Source: an uncultured Muribaculaceae bacterium (GTDB lineage Bacteria > Bacteroidota > Bacteroidia > Bacteroidales > Muribaculaceae). Taken from it: a stretch of DNA of 64,000 nt. The notes beneath the pieces are model-generated. The model worked only from the letters and a program-made list of their open reading frames with translations, searched no databases and had not been told where the DNA came from. Below are positions 46,450-53,350 of this stretch, one piece after another (position 1 is the stretch's first letter; each line of letters starts with the position of its first letter). The translations under genes and the position numbers were made by a program. The stretch covers positions 20,118 to 84,117 of the forward strand of contig CAJTZQ010000005.1 in the NCBI GenBank assembly GCA_910583795.1, in the 5' to 3' direction.

Positions 46450-47007
46450 ATGGATAAAAATGAAATCAGAAGAAAAGTCAAGGCTCTGAGGGTGATGCTT
46501 TCTGAAATGGAAAAAAGGAGTGCTGCCGAAGAAGTGTTTTCCCGTCTTGAAAAGACAGCCGCTTTTCTTATGGCAGACCGAATTTTGATGTATCATTCGC
46601 TCCCTGATGAATTGAGCACCCATGCATTCCTTGGCAAGTGGGCGAATAAAAAACATTTTTATCTTCCTCGTGTCAATGGGGTGAATCTCGAGATATTGCC
46701 CTACGATGAATCCCGTCTCGAACTTGGAAGCTTTCATATAGAGGAACCTACCGGAAATGACGTGGTCGATCCGTCGGAGATTGAACTGATAGTTGTGCCT
46801 GCTGTTGCTTACGATAGAAAAGGAAACCGTCTTGGCAGAGGTAAAGGTTTCTACGACAGATTGCTTCAGACATCACGTGCCACTAAAATCGGAGTAGGTT
46901 ATGAATTCCAGCTTGTCGATGAGGTCCCTGTTGAGCCTCACGACCAGGGCGTGGATATCGTGATAACTCAGAATGCTACAATTGTAATCAAAAATGGCTC
47001 TTTATAA
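46450..47007 (+). CDS. 5-formyltetrahydrofolate cyclo-ligase
   Basis: Converts 5-formyl-THF to 5,10-methenyl-THF with ATP (185 residues from the ATG at 46450; 46432 is an alternative start overlapping the protease). Motifs: N-terminal NEIRRKVKALR, ILMYHSLPDELST (substrate site), KHFYLPRV, and the ATP-binding PAVAYDRKGNRLGRGKGFYDRLL, recorded here by its core GRGKGFYDR. The C-terminal VDIVITQN is typical. It overlaps the next gene by 14 bases. Confidence 0.93.
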   Translation: MDKNEIRRKVKALRVMLSEMEKRSAAEEVFSRLEKTAAFLMADRILMYHSLPDELSTHAFLGKWANKKHFYLPRVNGVNLEILPYDESRLELGSFHIEEPTGNDVVDPSEIELIVVPAVAYDRKGNRLGRGKGFYDRLLQTSRATKIGVGYEFQLVDEVPVEPHDQGVDIVITQNATIVIKNGSL

Positions 47008-47653
47008 TAGAGATTCAAAACTTTCTGAGGCTATTATGGCTCACCCAAATCTGATTCCGGTTGTCAACAGGCTCGGAATCAGACTTGGAGTGGGCGACGG
47101 AACAATTTGCTCGGTGTGCGACTGTTGTAATATAGACGCCGACTTTTTCCTTTCTGTGATCAATACGTTTCTTGACGAAGAGTATTTTCCCTCTGATGCC
47201 GCCGGAACTTTTTCCCTCGAAAAGACGGTAGACTACCTTCAGAAGACAAATAATTATTATCTCAAGGTTCAGCTCCCTAATATCGACCGCCATTTTGGTT
47301 CGTTGGTTGAAAGGAGTGGAAGCGACAATAATCTTCACCTTTTAAGGAAGTTTTATCAGGATATGCGCAGCCAGTTGACGGAATGTCTGTCTTATGATGA
47401 AGACATCCTCTTCCCGGCATTGACCGGCGGTTCTGCCGATTCAGTTGAGTTCAATTCCGGATATTCCGAGGTGGAGGAGAAGCTTCACGACTTGTTGTTT
47501 TTCTTTGTGGAGCACCTGAAAGGGGAATACGACCTTAATCTTTGCACTGCGGTTGTAACGGCTGTCTTTTCTTTGGAAAAAGACGTCTGTCAGAACAACC
47601 GTATAAGAAACAGAATTCTTCGCCCTCTCGTGGAAAGTTTGAGGCAGTCTTGA
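46994..47653 (+). CDS. Hemerythrin-like protein with ScdA/YtfE-type N-terminus
   Basis: A 219-residue cytosolic protein. The N-terminal part (about 10-60; SEAIMAHPNLIPVVNRLGI, CSVCDCCNIDADFFLSVINTF) resembles the small cysteine-containing N-terminal domain of RIC proteins (YtfE/ScdA), which repair iron-sulfur centres. The rest is a four-helix bundle like hemerythrin, with LPNIDRHFGSLV, YDEDILFPAL and KLHDLLFFFVEHLKGEYD. Several expected di-iron ligands look replaced, for example NNYYLKVQLP where RIC proteins have a histidine-rich helix start. It overlaps the upstream gene and lies 13 bp before a LuxR regulator, so the pair may form a redox or nitrosative-stress sensor; that role is inference. 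Confidence 0.72.
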   Translation: MALYNRDSKLSEAIMAHPNLIPVVNRLGIRLGVGDGTICSVCDCCNIDADFFLSVINTFLDEEYFPSDAAGTFSLEKTVDYLQKTNNYYLKVQLPNIDRHFGSLVERSGSDNNLHLLRKFYQDMRSQLTECLSYDEDILFPALTGGSADSVEFNSGYSEVEEKLHDLLFFFVEHLKGEYDLNLCTAVVTAVFSLEKDVCQNNRIRNRILRPLVESLRQS

Positions 47654-47666
47654 TAAAATCCTTCAC

Positions 47667-48212
47667 ATGAACGATAATAGATGCATTTCCATAATCGGGT
47701 TGTCCTCATTGGAATCATTGGGGATGCGCTTTGCGCTGCGCGAATCATGGAACGGTAGGATAGAGACATTCTCCTCATTTGAGGAATTTATCCCTTTTGC
47801 CGAAAAAATGGATGCTTTTATTGTTTCGTCTGATATCTACGCCTGTAACATCGACTTCTTTCTCCCTCGCAAGCAGAAGACGCTGTTGATTTCACGCGTT
47901 GCTGTCAACAGGGACCATCCCTCAGGTTATAATATAATTTCAAACAATTGGGATCTTGCTGAAATAAAAGGTACCCTTGACCGTCTTATTTCCATACTTG
48001 AAAATTCTGAAGAACCCAAGGGGGAATTGTCAGCACGGGAAATTGACGTGCTTCGTCTTATAGCGGCTGGAAAATTAAACAAGGAAATTGCCGATACGCT
48101 CTGCATATCTGTCAACACTGTAATCACCCACAGAAAAAACCTGTCGTCAAAGCTTGGCATAAAGTCAGCTTCCGGACTGTCGCTCTATGCCATGATGAAC
48201 GGAATAATCTGA
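47667..48212 (+). CDS. LuxR-type helix-turn-helix transcriptional regulator
   Basis: A 181-residue regulator. The C-terminal LuxR/GerE domain (about 118-181) is clear: LSAREIDVLRLIAAGKLNKEIAD, here recognised by SAREIDVLRLIA, KLNKEIADTL, SVNTVITHRKNLSSKLGI. The N-terminal about 110 residues (CISIIGLSSLESLGMRFAL, FIVSSDIYA, LLISR) look like a degenerate response-regulator receiver without a clear phosphoacceptor pattern, so control by phosphorylation is doubtful. It is probably co-transcribed with the hemerythrin-like gene. Confidence 0.85.
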   Translation: MNDNRCISIIGLSSLESLGMRFALRESWNGRIETFSSFEEFIPFAEKMDAFIVSSDIYACNIDFFLPRKQKTLLISRVAVNRDHPSGYNIISNNWDLAEIKGTLDRLISILENSEEPKGELSAREIDVLRLIAAGKLNKEIADTLCISVNTVITHRKNLSSKLGIKSASGLSLYAMMNGII

Positions 48213-48220
48213 TGATATTT

Positions 48221-48286
48221 GGTTGAGGGTTGAGGGTTTAGGGTTGAGAGTTGAGGGTTGAGAGTTTAGGGTGTAGGGTAGAGGGG
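48221..48286. repeat. G-rich heptad array upstream of the M16 protease
   Basis: Nine consecutive 7-nt units of the GGTTGAG/GGTTTAG type run from 48221 to 48283, ending in GGGG. At least four GGG runs fall within about 30 nt, allowing a G-quadruplex on the plus strand. A related array follows the gene at 51204-51234. Confidence 0.85.
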
Positions 48287-48319
48287 ATGAAAATCCCCTA
48301 AGCGCGGAGCTGTCGCGTT

Positions 48320-48336
48320 CAAAAGCGAAGCTTTTG
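48320..48336. terminator. Short hairpin upstream of the M16 protease
   Basis: CAAAAGC-GAA-GCTTTTG is a perfect 7-bp stem with a 3-nt loop, 57 bp before the start codon. It may end upstream transcription or stabilise the leader; it has no T-run. Confidence 0.4.
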
Positions 48337-48392
48337 CCTCAGCGTAAAATGAAAACTAAAAATTATAACTAACTAATAAAAACCAATCATCT

Positions 48393-51203
48393 ATGGTAAG
48401 AAAAGTCTTAAGCATTGCGATGTTCCTTATTGGAGCACTTTGCGTAAGCGCACAGACGCCACAGCTTACCCCCCTTCCTATAAATCCGAAGGTGAAGCAT
48501 GGCGTCTTGAAAAACGGCATGAGCTACTACATCATGCACAACGAAATGCCGAAAGAGCGTGCCAACTTCTATATCGCTCAGAAAGTCGGTTCCACTCTTG
48601 AGGAAGAAGACCAGCTCGGTCTTGCCCACTTCCTCGAGCACATGGCTTTCAACGGAACCACCCACTATCCCGGCAAGAACATGCTCAACTATCTTCAGGG
48701 TAAGGGTATCCGCTTCGGTGCTGACATCAATGCCTACACAAGCTTTGATGAAACCGTCTACAACATCAACAATGTCCCCACTACCGACAAACCTCTGATG
48801 GATAGTGTGCTCCTCGTGCTCCACGACTGGAGCGGCGAGATTCTGCTCGAAGAGGCGGAGATCGATGCTGAGCGTGGCGTGATTCAGGAAGAATGGCGTC
48901 AGCGCAACGATGCTTCTACAAGAATGTGGATGGATATCCTTCCTAAAATTTATAAGGAATACCAATATCAGCAGATGCCGATCGGAAAGATGGAGGTCGT
49001 GATGAATTTCAAACCCGAAACTCTCCGTGCATACTACAAGAAATGGTATCGTCCTGACCAGCAAGGTATCGTGATTGTCGGTGATTTCGATGCCGATGAA
49101 ATGGAAAAGAAGGTTATAGATCTCTTCTCTACCATCCCTATGCCCGAAAATGCTGCTGAACGTAAATATCCGGTCGTGAGCGACAACCAGGATCCTATCT
49201 ATGCCGCTTTCAAGGATTCGGAATTGGGTCGTCCCCGCACTACCATCTCTTTCAAATCTGAAAAGGTGCCTTTTGAGATGCGCAACACTGTAGAGATGTA
49301 TCTTCAGGATGCAATCTTCAAATCTATCATATCCGACCTTTTTAGCAACCGTCTAAGCGAACTGGCTCAACAGCCCTCGGCAACTTATGCGGCTGCAGGG
49401 GTTTATTTCGGTGATTTCTATATTTCAAAGACAAAAGAGGCTTTCAATGTGGTTGTACTTCCCAAGAAAGGCACTCAGGCTGCTGTGGCTGAAGTGATGG
49501 GAATCGTCACTCAGGCTTGCAAGACAGGTTTCAGCGAATCTGAATACGACCGTGTCAAGACTGAGATGCTTTCTCAGTTGGAAAAGGTATACAACGAAAG
49601 AGAGAAAACAGATAATAATGCCTTCGGAAGCGAGCTTTATCGCCTTTTTATTGACAATACTCCTGCACCGGGTATCGAGAAAGAACTTGAATTGACAAAG
49701 CAGGTTCTCCCTGCCATACCTATCCAGGCTATCAACCAGATGATTGCAGGGCTTCTCACTCCCAATAATATGGTTGTTGTCACCACTGAACCTGATCAGG
49801 AGGGCTTCGAGATTGTGGCTGAAGATGTCATGATCAAGACAATCAAGGATGCCATGAATGCTGACTATGAGGCATATATTGACGAGACTGTCGACGAACC
49901 GCTCATCGCCAAGCTCCCCACTCCCGGAAAGATTGTCTCTACTTCTGAAAACAAGGAATACGGCTATCAGGAGTTCACACTTTCAAACGGTGTGAAGGTG
50001 GTTGTAAAACCCACAAATTTCGCCGGCGACCAGATCATGATGAACGCCTACCGTGAAGGTGGTCTTCGCACATTCTCTCCCGATCAGGCTGCAAATCTCG
50101 CTTTGCTTGGGGTTGCGTTCAATAAGTCGAAGATGGGTCCGTTCGATGCCAAGACATTGACAAAATATCTTGCCGGCAAACAGGTAGGCGTAGGCATAGG
50201 TGTCAATAATTACACCGATGCCATCAGCGGCTCTTCAACTGTGAAGGATCTTCCGACTCTGATGGAATTGGTTTACACTGCATTTACAAATGTATCTGAA
50301 GATCAGGAGGCTTACAATGTGGCACTCGAATCCCTCAAGGTGCAGTATGCCAATGCCGACAAAAATCCGCAGAACATCTTCTTCGGACAGGTGGCAAAAA
50401 CTCGCTACGACAATAACCCTCTCACAAATCAAACTACACTCGCCACGATCGAGGCTGCCAACTATCCCGAGATAGTCAATATGATCCATCAGCTCCTCTC
50501 AAATGCTGCCGACTATACTTTCATCTTTGTGGGCAACATCGATGTCGAGACTTTCAAGCCGCTCATGGAGCAATATCTCGCCACTCTCCCCGCTGCTGCA
50601 CCGAGAAAGATCAAGGAGGTTTCTAAGATCGAGACAAAGAAAGGTGACGTTGTCAATGAGTTCAAGCAGCAGATGGGCACTCCTTCTACATGGGTTTACG
50701 ACCTCTATTGCGACAATAATGTGCCGTTCGACATTAAGAACGACATCATGGTTACTATGGTGGGTGATATCCTCGACATTATCTACACTGAGACGCTCCG
50801 TGAAGAGGAGGGTGGTACATACGGCGCTTCTGTTGGCTCGGGAATGAATCCCAACAATGGCGAATGGAACATAATCTATTTCTTCCAGACAAACAAAGAC
50901 CAGCAGGCACAGCTCATCAAGCGTGCGCAAGACGAATTGATGCAGCTTCTCAACAATGGTGCTGACGCTGACAAATTCAACAAAGTGAAAGAGGCTATGC
51001 TCAAGCAGCATGAGATCAATGTTGAAAAGAATAACTACTGGTCAAACGGTATCCTCTCACACCTTCGCGGATTCAACACCGTCATCGGAGAACGTGAGGC
51101 AATCGAAAGCGTCACCCTTGAAGATCTCAACAAATTCATGAAAAACCTCTACAACGGCAAAAACCGTATCCAGGTAATCATGGAAGGCGTGGAAACAAAA
51201 TAA
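48393..51203 (+). CDS. M16 family zinc metalloprotease (pitrilysin/insulinase type)
   Basis: A secreted peptidase of 936 residues with a signal peptide (VLSIAMFLIGALCVSAQ). The inverted zinc motif HFLEHMAFNG (HxxEH, about 75-79) lies in the N-terminal M16 domain, with the downstream Glu in EEAEIDAERGVIQEEWR. The second M16 half (from about 520) lacks HxxEH, as usual, and closes the clamshell. Codon usage suggests high expression. The gene stands alone, flanked by heptad repeats on both sides and a terminator downstream. Confidence 0.94.
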   Translation: MVRKVLSIAMFLIGALCVSAQTPQLTPLPINPKVKHGVLKNGMSYYIMHNEMPKERANFYIAQKVGSTLEEEDQLGLAHFLEHMAFNGTTHYPGKNMLNYLQGKGIRFGADINAYTSFDETVYNINNVPTTDKPLMDSVLLVLHDWSGEILLEEAEIDAERGVIQEEWRQRNDASTRMWMDILPKIYKEYQYQQMPIGKMEVVMNFKPETLRAYYKKWYRPDQQGIVIVGDFDADEMEKKVIDLFSTIPMPENAAERKYPVVSDNQDPIYAAFKDSELGRPRTTISFKSEKVPFEMRNTVEMYLQDAIFKSIISDLFSNRLSELAQQPSATYAAAGVYFGDFYISKTKEAFNVVVLPKKGTQAAVAEVMGIVTQACKTGFSESEYDRVKTEMLSQLEKVYNEREKTDNNAFGSELYRLFIDNTPAPGIEKELELTKQVLPAIPIQAINQMIAGLLTPNNMVVVTTEPDQEGFEIVAEDVMIKTIKDAMNADYEAYIDETVDEPLIAKLPTPGKIVSTSENKEYGYQEFTLSNGVKVVVKPTNFAGDQIMMNAYREGGLRTFSPDQAANLALLGVAFNKSKMGPFDAKTLTKYLAGKQVGVGIGVNNYTDAISGSSTVKDLPTLMELVYTAFTNVSEDQEAYNVALESLKVQYANADKNPQNIFFGQVAKTRYDNNPLTNQTTLATIEAANYPEIVNMIHQLLSNAADYTFIFVGNIDVETFKPLMEQYLATLPAAAPRKIKEVSKIETKKGDVVNEFKQQMGTPSTWVYDLYCDNNVPFDIKNDIMVTMVGDILDIIYTETLREEEGGTYGASVGSGMNPNNGEWNIIYFFQTNKDQQAQLIKRAQDELMQLLNNGADADKFNKVKEAMLKQHEINVEKNNYWSNGILSHLRGFNTVIGEREAIESVTLEDLNKFMKNLYNGKNRIQVIMEGVETK

Positions 51204-51234
51204 GGGTTTAGAGTTTAGAGTTTATGGTTTAGGG
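51204..51234. repeat. Heptad array downstream of the M16 protease
   Basis: About four 7-nt units of GGGTTTA/GAGTTTA/TGGTTTA follow the stop codon directly. They belong to the same sequence family and orientation as 48221-48286. Confidence 0.75.
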
Positions 51235-51240
51235 AATAAA

Positions 51241-51272
51241 AAGGCGTGCAGATAATTCTGCGCGCCTTTTCA
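51241..51272 (+). terminator. Terminator of the M16 protease gene
   Basis: AAGGCGTGCAG (51241-51251) pairs with CTGCGCGCCTT (51258-51268) with one wobble or mismatch, followed by TTTT. Confidence 0.88.
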
Positions 51273-51733
51273 TTATACTGTATTTTCCTGATTTTGGTGG
51301 GCTCGGATTAAAGTCTAACCCTTCAAAAAGTGGCTCTTTCCTAATTTAGTTGAAAAGGTTAAAAATGAAGTAATCTGTCAAATCCGCGTCGTGATGGTTC
51401 TGTGCCCCAGCTTTAGCTGGGAGAGTGTATCTGCTTCCACCTCAATATCCCTCTATTAGCAATGATAACTTTTCAACCCTTAGCGCGAAATGTACCCTCT
51501 CTCAAAAGCACAAAAAGGGAATGAACCAATTCAAAATTCAAAAATTCAACATTCAAAATTACCTTGATCTTTCCCCTTATGTTCATTTGTTCCTTTGTTT
51601 AAAAAAACGTACTCTTGTTTAAAAAAAACGTACTCTGGTTCCTTGTCGTAAAAAATTCTGGTCTTCTGGTCTTTCCTCTTATGTTCTTATGTACTTTTGT
51701 TTATTAAAAAAACTTGCACAAATGTTATAAAAA
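51273..51733. other. Low-complexity non-coding region before the polysaccharide locus
   Basis: About 460 bp without a credible gene. It contains a CCCAGC-TTTA-GCTGGG hairpin (51406-51421), ATTCAAA-type 7/8-nt repeats (about 51530-51560) and degenerate T-rich oligomers (TGTTTAAAAAAACGTACTCT, and words like CTGGTC) that resemble the repeat array at 53136-53350 and, in reverse complement, parts of that at 55.0-55.2 kb. Confidence 0.6.
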
Positions 51734-51756
51734 ATTAAGCCTCTCTTGCCAAGAGA
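51734..51756 (+). repeat. Left inverted repeat of a putative invertible promoter
   Basis: This 23-bp sequence is the reverse complement of 51917-51939 with one mismatch. Its core CTCTTG-C-CAAGAG is a near palindrome, as in recombinase crossover sites. Confidence 0.8.
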
Positions 51757-51869
51757 TAAATTAAAAATATAGTCATTTGATAATTAGTCATTTGTCGATT
51801 AGAAAAGCTTTAAATTTGACAACATTTAATGAACAATGACAATAATAGAGATAATTTCGATTCTTAAAA

Positions 51870-51901
51870 TTTGATGTTTATCAGAGAATTTAGTAACTTT
51901 G
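51870..51901 (+). promoter_or_regulatory. Promoter inside the putative invertible segment, directed at upxY
   Basis: TTTG at 51870-51873, a 20-nt spacer and TAACTTTG at 51894-51901 form a perfect Bacteroidota promoter. It lies between the two inverted repeats and points to the polysaccharide locus, i.e. in the ON orientation. Transcription should begin near 51908. Confidence 0.85.
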
Positions 51902-51916
51902 CAAATGAATTAAGTC

Positions 51917-51939
51917 TCTCTTGGCAAGAGAGACTTAAT
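51917..51939 (-). repeat. Right inverted repeat of a putative invertible promoter
   Basis: Inverted copy of 51734-51756 (22/23). It is also part of a 31-bp perfect palindrome (51909-51939, centre G at 51924), so the new transcript would begin with a 15-bp hairpin. Confidence 0.8.
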
Positions 51940-52276
51940 CTCGACTTCATACTGACATCCCATGTCAGCACTCAACAACCACCGGGAAAGCACCTGTATA
52001 GGCTCGTCCCGCCGACCGGAAGCGCAAGCAGACCGGCGGTTGCCCATAATGCATGGCGAAGACCACAATCCGTTGCCATGCAAGAAGAAAAGACGTGCCA
52101 AATCTCGTCAAGTTCCACAAACTTTAATAAAGGTTGTAGGTCGTTGATTTTGGGATTAGATGTATCAGCTGCAACTGCTCATGAAATCTTACCTCATACC
52201 CAATAACCCACAGCCTTCAAAAATAGCTGAATGATAAATTACTAATTACCAATTACTAATTACCAATTAACCCGAG
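51940..52276 (+). other. Long structured leader of the polysaccharide operon
   Basis: About 340 nt of predicted leader before upxY. Stems visible: CCGCCG/CGGCGG (52009-52014 with 52034-52039) and GCATGGC/GCCATGC (52051-52057 with 52075-52081). A basic 61-codon frame (51962-52147, ending KKKRRAKSRQ...) runs through it; coding is uncertain. At its end is a heptad array (ATTACTA/ATTACCA, 52238-52268) only 8 bp before the upxY ATG. Confidence 0.55.
52238..52268. repeat. ATTACYA heptad array next to the upxY start
   Basis: Four 7-nt units alternating ATTACTA and ATTACCA plus ATT, placed 8 bp before the start codon. Confidence 0.8.
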
Positions 52277-52783
52277 ATGCCTTGGTTCGCAATAAAAACA
52301 CGCAAAGATTTTCGTGCTGAAGAAGCCCTCTCGTCCGAATGCGACGAAGTATTCTTCCCCACGGATGTCGTCCGTTCCCCTACAGGAGCTAAGCGCACCA
52401 GAGCTATAATCCCACACGTTGTCTTCATTAAAACAACCGCCCAAAACGCACTGCAGCTCGAAACAGCCGGACGCCTCCATCCCGAACTCTCATTACCGTT
52501 CTGGATCTACCGCTATCCGAAAAACAACGAGATACAGATCATTCCCGAATCGCAAATCTACCTGCTTAAACTTCTGACGGCAAGCGATACCACCCGCTGC
52601 GAAATCTACAAGAAACAAGATTTCAAAGAAGGGGAGAGGGTGAGAGTCACCGGTGGACCATTCGAAGGCTACGAAGGGAGCGTGCAACGCGTGAAAAAGA
52701 ACAAACACGTCGTTGTCAAGATAGAAGGCATCTGCCTCGTCATGCTCCCCTTCATCCATCCCGACCTCCTTTCAAAAATTTAG
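52277..52783 (+). CDS. UpxY family transcription antiterminator (NusG-like)
   Basis: A NusG paralogue (168 residues) of the kind that opens capsule operons in Bacteroidales and prevents premature termination within that operon's leader. The N-terminal NGN domain begins PWFAIKTRKDFRAEEAL and has VFFPTDVV and IIPHVVFIKTT; the C-terminal KOW domain is FKEGERVRVTGGPFEGYEGS (about 114-133) then VVVKIEGICLVML. It is the first coding gene after the putative invertible promoter. The UpxZ gene that often follows UpxY in Bacteroides is not recognisable; an unrelated protein occupies its place. Confidence 0.93.
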   Translation: MPWFAIKTRKDFRAEEALSSECDEVFFPTDVVRSPTGAKRTRAIIPHVVFIKTTAQNALQLETAGRLHPELSLPFWIYRYPKNNEIQIIPESQIYLLKLLTASDTTRCEIYKKQDFKEGERVRVTGGPFEGYEGSVQRVKKNKHVVVKIEGICLVMLPFIHPDLLSKI

Positions 52784-52803
52784 ACCAAAGACCAGCCGGG
52801 ATA

Positions 52804-53018
52804 GACCAGGTCACATAGAACAATGGAAAGACCAGTCCCCATAGAACAAGGTTAAAGACCAAGGCTCATAGAACAATGGGATAGGCCAGGTCCCATAGAA
52901 CAATGGGATAGACCAGGTCCCAAAGAATAAGGTTAAAGACCAAGGCCCATAGAACAATTGGATAGACCAGGTCCCATAGAACAATGGGTTAGACCAGGTC
53001 CCATAGACCAAGTTTAGG
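52804..53018. repeat. 27-nt tandem repeat array after upxY
   Basis: Eight degenerate units, each starting GACCAGG/GACCAAG-like and containing CCATAGAACAATGG, begin at 52804, 52830, 52857, 52884, 52911, 52938, 52965 and 52992. The period is 27 nt in all but the first interval (26). The minus-strand frame 52811-53023 stays open because 27 is a multiple of three; it is judged a by-product. Confidence 0.9.
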
Positions 53019-53135
53019 AACAAGGCAATTACTAATTCCTAATTACTCATTATTAATTGAATTGGAGTTCCATAGAACGATATCAATTCAAAATTCAACA
53101 TTCAAAATTCAAAATTACCTTGGTTCTCTGGTACC
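53019..53135. other. Spacer between two repeat arrays
   Basis: About 115 bp of A+T-rich low-complexity sequence (AATTACTAATTCC, then ATTCAAA-type repeats at about 53085-53116) linking the 27-nt array to the 26/23-nt array. No gene or promoter is seen. Confidence 0.5.
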
Positions 53136-53350
53136 TGGTCGTAAAAACGAACTCTTGTACTTGGTCGCAAAAAACACTTGTACCTGGTCGTAAAAACGAA
53201 CTCTTGTACTTGGTCGCAAAAAACACTTGTACTTGGTCGTAAAAACGAACTCTTGTACTTGGTCGCAAAAAACACTGGTACCTGGTAGTAAAAAAGTACT
53301 CTGGTACCTGGTCGTAAAAAAAGAACTTTGGTACTTGGTCGTAAAAACGC
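53136..53350. repeat. Alternating 26/23-nt tandem repeat array ending at a start codon
   Basis: Nine units anchored on TGGTC begin at 53136, 53162, 53185, 53211, 53234, 53260, 53283 (as TGGTA), 53309 and 53336. The spacing alternates 26 and 23 nt, a 49-nt higher-order unit, and becomes irregular at the end. The last unit runs straight into the ATG of the next gene. Units contain GTCGTAAAAACGAACTC or GTCGCAAAAAACAC. Confidence 0.9.

Noticed and set aside
51871..52206. 111-codon plus-strand frame across the invertible promoter's right repeat
   Set aside because: It would begin within the promoter, upstream of the predicted transcription start, and shows no domain-like composition.
52811..53023. 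Minus-strand frame of 70 codons with nine-residue repeats (LFYGTWS-like)
   Set aside because: It is the translation of the 27-nt tandem array; a multiple-of-three period keeps any frame open. No start context or homologue logic.
53136..53350. CRISPR-like array
   Set aside because: The units are contiguous without unique spacers and vary inside the units; no cas genes are present.
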